Shown here one piece after another: positions 60,982-64,000 of a DNA stretch of 64,000 nt (the stretch's first letter is position 1; each line of letters opens with the position of its first letter). The position numbers were made by a program, and so were the translations under genes. The notes under the pieces were generated by a model. The model was not told the DNA's origin. It saw only the letters and a program-made list of their open reading frames with translations, and ran no database searches. The stretch is from Thermodesulfobacteriota bacterium (lineage in GTDB: Bacteria; Desulfobacterota; DSM-4660; Desulfatiglandales; Desulfatiglandaceae): NCBI GenBank assembly GCA_028278625.1, contig JANQDY010000006.1, forward strand, positions 26,355-90,354, read 5' to 3'.

Positions 60982-62391
60982 TCAGTTCGGCCCGGGCAAA
61001 CTCGAATCGGCGTCCTCGAAGCTGCCCCCGAGGGCGAGATGAAGGTTGACACGCGTGATGAGCTGGCTGCTTCGGATGTTGATGAGGGCGATTCGCGCAC
61101 CGACGACCCGGGCCTGCATTTGGAGTACCGACAAGAGATCGATCTTGCCCACCTCATACTGCGTCTTTGCGATCTCCCAGGCCGCCTCGTTCTCGGAGAC
61201 TACCTCCGTGAGTAATGCCTCGCGCTCGCTCTCGAGTTTGCCGTTTGTCAGCCCGGCCTCGACCTCCTCTAAGGCAGTGAGCACAGCCTGGCCATAGGCG
61301 GCGATCGTCGCCCGCTGTTGAGCGTCGGCGGCGGCCACCTGGGCCTCGAGAGCGCCGCCTCGGTAAAGAGGAGCGACCATGCCCATGCCGAGATTCCCGA
61401 TCAAATCGATGAGGTCGGTTGATGCACCGAGCCCGGCATTGATGAAGAAGGACGGAAGCTTTGCAGCCTCGGCCTCTTCGGTGAGATAAAAAGCGGCAGC
61501 AACGTCGGCCTCGGCGGCGATCAGATCCGGGCGACGCTCGAGAAGTTGCGACGGCAGACCCGTTGGAATCGGCGGAGGCAGCGGCGGAAGATCGGTCTGA
61601 GCCTCGATTTCCGCGCCGGGGTACCGTCCGAGGAGCAGTTCGAGGCTGCGTCGGGCCTGTTTGTCAGCGGCCTCGGCCTGTCGTACCGCTTCCTCAGAGG
61701 AGGCCAGGTCGGCCTTGGCCAAGTGAACATCCTGCCGGTGGACCTTACCTACACTGTACTGGGCATTGACCAGATCGAGGGTCTGCCGGTAGAGATCGAC
61801 CGTCTCCCGGCCGAGCTCGAGCAGCATGGAGGCCTGGGTAGCCAAGAACCAGCCTTTGGCGGTCTGCGCGGCCAGCGATATACGCCCGAATTCGTAGTTG
61901 GCCTGGGAGGCGGCCAGCGACGCCTCGGCTGCAGCACGGCCTGAGGCGAGCTTGCCCCAGACGTCGATTTCCCAGCTCATGCTGAGTCCGACCACACCCC
62001 CGCCACTACTGCTGGAGGTAGTGCCGGCACCGGACGCGCCGAGGCCGAGATCGACCGTCGGCTTGAGACGGGCACCGGCGATGACGGCGGCAGCCGCGGC
62101 GGCATCGATCTGGGTCGCCGCGATGCGCAGGTTGAGGTTGTTCTTCAGCGCCTCATCGACCAACTTCACGAGCTCATGGTCGCCAAAGCTCTTGATCCAG
62201 CCGTCGTCCACCTCGCCGGTGTCCACCTCCTCGGCGGCTTTGAACTCTTCCGGAATCTTGGTGGTTTCGGGCAACGCCTTCTCGGTCACCGCTTCGGTTT
62301 GCGGCGGTGGAGCCGCGTGTCGGCAGCCGAACGGCATCAGTGCGGCGACGAGTAGTACCGGAAATACCTGCCGGAATTGAATGAACTTCAT
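60982..62391 (-). CDS. TolC-like outer-membrane efflux lipoprotein (NodT/OprM family)
   Basis: The 469-residue product has a lipoprotein signal (LVAALMPFGC) and two homologous TolC repeats with long coiled helices: LRIAATQIDAAAAAAVIAGARLKP, SWEIDVWGKLASGRAAAEA, GLPSQLLERRPDLIAAEADV, and APLYRGGALEAQVAAADAQQ. Such proteins form the outer-membrane channel of tripartite pumps. It lies 30 bp after the HlyD gene, but no inner-membrane pump gene (RND, ABC or MFS) is next to them. GGGAGG precedes ATG 62391. The gene is markedly richer in G and C than the centre of the window. Confidence 0.94.
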   Translation of the reverse strand: MKFIQFRQVFPVLLVAALMPFGCRHAAPPPQTEAVTEKALPETTKIPEEFKAAEEVDTGEVDDGWIKSFGDHELVKLVDEALKNNLNLRIAATQIDAAAAAAVIAGARLKPTVDLGLGASGAGTTSSSSGGGVVGLSMSWEIDVWGKLASGRAAAEASLAASQANYEFGRISLAAQTAKGWFLATQASMLLELGRETVDLYRQTLDLVNAQYSVGKVHRQDVHLAKADLASSEEAVRQAEAADKQARRSLELLLGRYPGAEIEAQTDLPPLPPPIPTGLPSQLLERRPDLIAAEADVAAAFYLTEEAEAAKLPSFFINAGLGASTDLIDLIGNLGMGMVAPLYRGGALEAQVAAADAQQRATIAAYGQAVLTALEEVEAGLTNGKLESEREALLTEVVSENEAAWEIAKTQYEVGKIDLLSVLQMQARVVGARIALINIRSSQLITRVNLHLALGGSFEDADSSLPGPN

Positions 62392-62421
62392 GGTTAACCT
62401 CCCTTATGCACGTTCAACGAC

Positions 62422-63363
62422 CTACATCGGAACGATGTAGTTCTTGATGGCCTCCACGCGGATGATCACCTTGCGGATCACGTGCGTCGGTGCACCCGTG
62501 CTGGTGTAGATGGCCACCTCGCCGGTAGCCCCTACGGGCAGATCCAACGAAGCCAGCTCTTCACCGGGCCGGATGACGACCCAGAACGGGGTGTGCGGAA
62601 GCTCTCTCGGCGCGTAGGCCATGCCGCTTATCGGGACCTGTCCGGTGGGGGAAACCGGCACCGCGTATTCGACCTCGGCCTCGAAGACACGACCGGGGTA
62701 CATCTTCAACGCGATCTCAGCCGACTGGCCGGGTTCGATGTAACGCAGATGGTTTTGGAAAATCTGGCACGCGAACAGCTTTTTCGAGGTTTCCACGAAG
62801 GCCATGGCCTGTACAAAGGGGAAGTTCACGACCCGCGCTCCTTTGCGCAGGCTGACGCCCGTCACGTAGCCGTCGGCAGGCGCCCGCACCGTGGCCGCTT
62901 CGAGGTTGTATTTGGCACTCTTCAACTGGGCCTCGAGTTGCTCAACCTGGCCGGTGAATTGCTCCACGTCATAGACCGAACCGGCCCCGCGCTTGGCCAG
63001 TCGCCGGGCCTGATCCAGGCGCGTGCGTGCAAGTTTGAGCTGGGCCGCCAGCGTATCCACCTGGGACTGGTACAAGGTCGGGTCGATACGGAAGAGCACG
63101 TCTCCCTTGCTGACGTTCTGGTTCTCGGTCACGGGCACATCGATCACCTCGCCCGCAACGTTGGGCACGACCTGGACGCTGTGTGCGAGGACCAGGAGCG
63201 GACCCTGCGGCGCCCAGAACTGCAACGGGATGAACAGCGCGACGAACAGAATGACGAGGTAGACGATGGGCGAAAGCTTCCACCACAGGGTAGGTTTGAT
63301 GATCTTGAGCTTGAAGGCGAGCAGCAGCAGCACCACGTATATGACGGTCAGGAAAACGATCAT
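62422..63363 (-). CDS. HlyD-family membrane fusion protein (YiaV-like)
   Basis: The 313-residue protein has two membrane helices near the N-terminus (about 2-20 and 31-50), then the biotinyl-lipoyl and hairpin pattern of HlyD/EmrA: VVPNVAGEVIDVPVTENQNVSKGDVLFRIDPTLYQ, a coiled coil (about 105-150), and VRAPADGYVTGVSLRKGARV. It overlaps the DUF3302 gene by four bases (ATGA). This HlyD plus DUF3302 order matches E. coli yiaV-yiaW. It probably links an inner-membrane transporter to the TolC-like channel encoded downstream. Confidence 0.93.
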   Translation of the reverse strand: MIVFLTVIYVVLLLLAFKLKIIKPTLWWKLSPIVYLVILFVALFIPLQFWAPQGPLLVLAHSVQVVPNVAGEVIDVPVTENQNVSKGDVLFRIDPTLYQSQVDTLAAQLKLARTRLDQARRLAKRGAGSVYDVEQFTGQVEQLEAQLKSAKYNLEAATVRAPADGYVTGVSLRKGARVVNFPFVQAMAFVETSKKLFACQIFQNHLRYIEPGQSAEIALKMYPGRVFEAEVEYAVPVSPTGQVPISGMAYAPRELPHTPFWVVIRPGEELASLDLPVGATGEVAIYTSTGAPTHVIRKVIIRVEAIKNYIVPM

Positions 63364-63683
63364 GAATTCTGCCCTCCTTTCATTGCCGACTCGAGCCTGG
63401 CGATGCGCGCCTCTAACTCGGCGATCTCCATCCCCGAGCGCGTATCAGCCGTATCCAAGGGCCGGGCCACGGGCCGCAGGTAGGCCCAGACCAGGACGAA
63501 CGGCCACGCCGCGAAACCAAAGATCAGGGCGAGCCAGGAAGCGACCTGAATCGCTTGCACCTGCGGGTGCTCTCGTTCCCGGGCGACCTTCCCCGGCAGC
63601 AGCCCGAGCACCACGAAGACCACCACGGCGCTCCCAATGATGACGAAAAGAACGACCCAGGCGAATATGTCGATACCACTCAT
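63360..63683 (-). CDS. DUF3302 inner-membrane protein (YiaW-like)
   Basis: The 107-residue protein has two membrane helices (about 5-28 and 45-68) and a C-terminal coiled coil (SGMEIAELEARIARLESAM). It begins IDIFAWVVLFVIIG and contains LPGKVAREREHPQ and AWPFVLVWAYLRP, typical of DUF3302. AAAGGAGG precedes ATG 63683. It is coupled to the HlyD gene by a four-base overlap. Its function is unknown; the pairing suggests a helper of the export protein. Confidence 0.9.
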   Translation of the reverse strand: MSGIDIFAWVVLFVIIGSAVVVFVVLGLLPGKVAREREHPQVQAIQVASWLALIFGFAAWPFVLVWAYLRPVARPLDTADTRSGMEIAELEARIARLESAMKGGQNS

Positions 63684-63696
63684 TGGCTTCCTCCTT

Positions 63697-64000
63697 TCAC
63701 TTGACTAGTTCGATCTCACCCGGCCGCCAGGCCTGATCGATCCAGGTCTGAAGCGGGCTGTACATGCGCAGGATGATGAACCAGCCCTTGCCTGGGACCG
63801 TTGCCACCCAGTTGTTCTCGAATCCTTTCGGCGCCTTGGGGCCGAAGTAGATGGTGTATGACCCATCCCTGTTCTTTTTGAGATTCTCGTCGTTACTGCC
63901 GACGGTTGGAAACTGCTGGTTGCTCTGAAGCATGGAACGGGTCTGGTTATCGTAGAGCGTGACGGCCCAGAAGTTTGCGACGGGAGGATTGGCCGGCAAT
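63697..64000 (-). CDS. DUF1254/DUF1214-family protein, C-terminal part (cut by window edge)
   Basis: About 101 codons of the C-terminus are present and the gene starts beyond base 64000. The sequence NFWAVTLYDNQTRSMLQSNQ, YTIYFGPKAPKGFENNWVATVPGKGWFIILRMYSPLQTWID and WRPGEIELVK is the standard end of DUF1254/DUF1214 proteins, which are secreted or envelope proteins of unknown role. It precedes the DUF3302 gene by 13 bp. Its last 93 bp recur in the chimeric ORF at 60586-60678, and the first part of a related gene lies broken at 58940-59292. Confidence 0.9.
   Translation of the reverse strand, partial: LPANPPVANFWAVTLYDNQTRSMLQSNQQFPTVGSNDENLKKNRDGSYTIYFGPKAPKGFENNWVATVPGKGWFIILRMYSPLQTWIDQAWRPGEIELVK
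63710..63802 (-). repeat. Direct repeat of DUF1214 tail, right copy
   Basis: The partner of 60586-60678, within the C-terminus of the DUF1254 gene that runs off the window. It is the copy that still sits in its native gene. Confidence 0.88.

Noticed and set aside
60813..61157. Upstream extension of the chimeric ORF into the TolC-like gene
   Set aside because: The added residues are a different frame of the TolC-like gene; AAGGAG supports ATG 60812 as the start.
62482..63483. 333-codon plus-strand frame opposite hlyD
   Set aside because: A long antisense frame is expected in G+C-rich DNA; the sequence is His/Arg/Gly-rich with no recognisable fold.

Overview
The window reads as a gene-dense chromosome piece of a Gram-negative, probably anaerobic deltaproteobacterium (Desulfobacterota). 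This is inferred from gene content and not proven. Outer-membrane genes (kdsD, a complete mla lipid-transport operon, lipoproteins, a TolC-like channel) show the diderm envelope. A radical-SAM aminomutase, a flavoprotein with an Isf-type 4Fe-4S motif, paired PrkA kinases with SpoVR and DUF444, and very many two-component genes fit that group. No tRNA, rRNA, CRISPR array or transposase gene was found.

Layout. 0-3.3 kb: a MazF toxin (antitoxin off the left edge), an unknown lipoprotein and a double-flavodoxin Fe-S flavoprotein whose gene lies between two near-identical 30-bp direct repeats. 3.2-7.7 kb: a PAS/GAF histidine kinase with a four-cysteine insert, then kdsD overlapping a degenerate DHDPS-like gene. 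7.7-11.4 kb: mlaEFDCA. 11.4-16.2 kb: rlmH, a lone receiver, a 3-hydroxyacyl-CoA dehydrogenase, a glycosyltransferase-like protein and a sodium/solute symporter. 16.2-20.7 kb: a receiver-SpoIIE phosphatase with an RsbW-like kinase, and rmlB, rmlD and rmlC of dTDP-rhamnose synthesis. 20.8-29 kb: a UxaA-family dehydratase behind a perfect palindrome, tandem Slp lipoproteins, a nitrilase, a Cys/Met-metabolism PLP enzyme, hisC and a KamA-family enzyme.

29-42.8 kb is a dense stress-signalling island: a Hanks-type kinase, a two-FHA protein, a hybrid histidine kinase, and a seven-gene operon uspA - GAF - receiver - prkA - DUF444 - spoVR - second prkA. 42.9-49.1 kb is a likely operon minC-minD-minE-(molybdenum hydroxylase large subunit)-histidine kinase-NarL regulator, closed by a clear terminator. 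49.3-58.7 kb holds a receiver-PAS protein, a periplasmic binding protein and a phosphorelay. In the relay a 1810-residue kinase with three periplasmic binding domains is followed by two response regulators with near-identical receivers, one carrying an HD-GYP domain and the other a nucleotide cyclase domain.

58.9-64 kb is a rearranged, visibly G+C-richer segment. It has a ChaA antiporter, a TolC/HlyD/DUF3302 export set, a DUF1254 gene running off the right edge, a frameshifted DUF1254 fragment, and a small chimera joining the start of an ABC1/UbiB-type kinase to a DUF1214 tail.

The strongest leads are the duplicated-receiver split relay (51.1-58.7 kb), the double-PrkA and kinase/FHA island (29-42.8 kb), the min-hydroxylase-two-component operon, and the cysteine insert in the first kinase.
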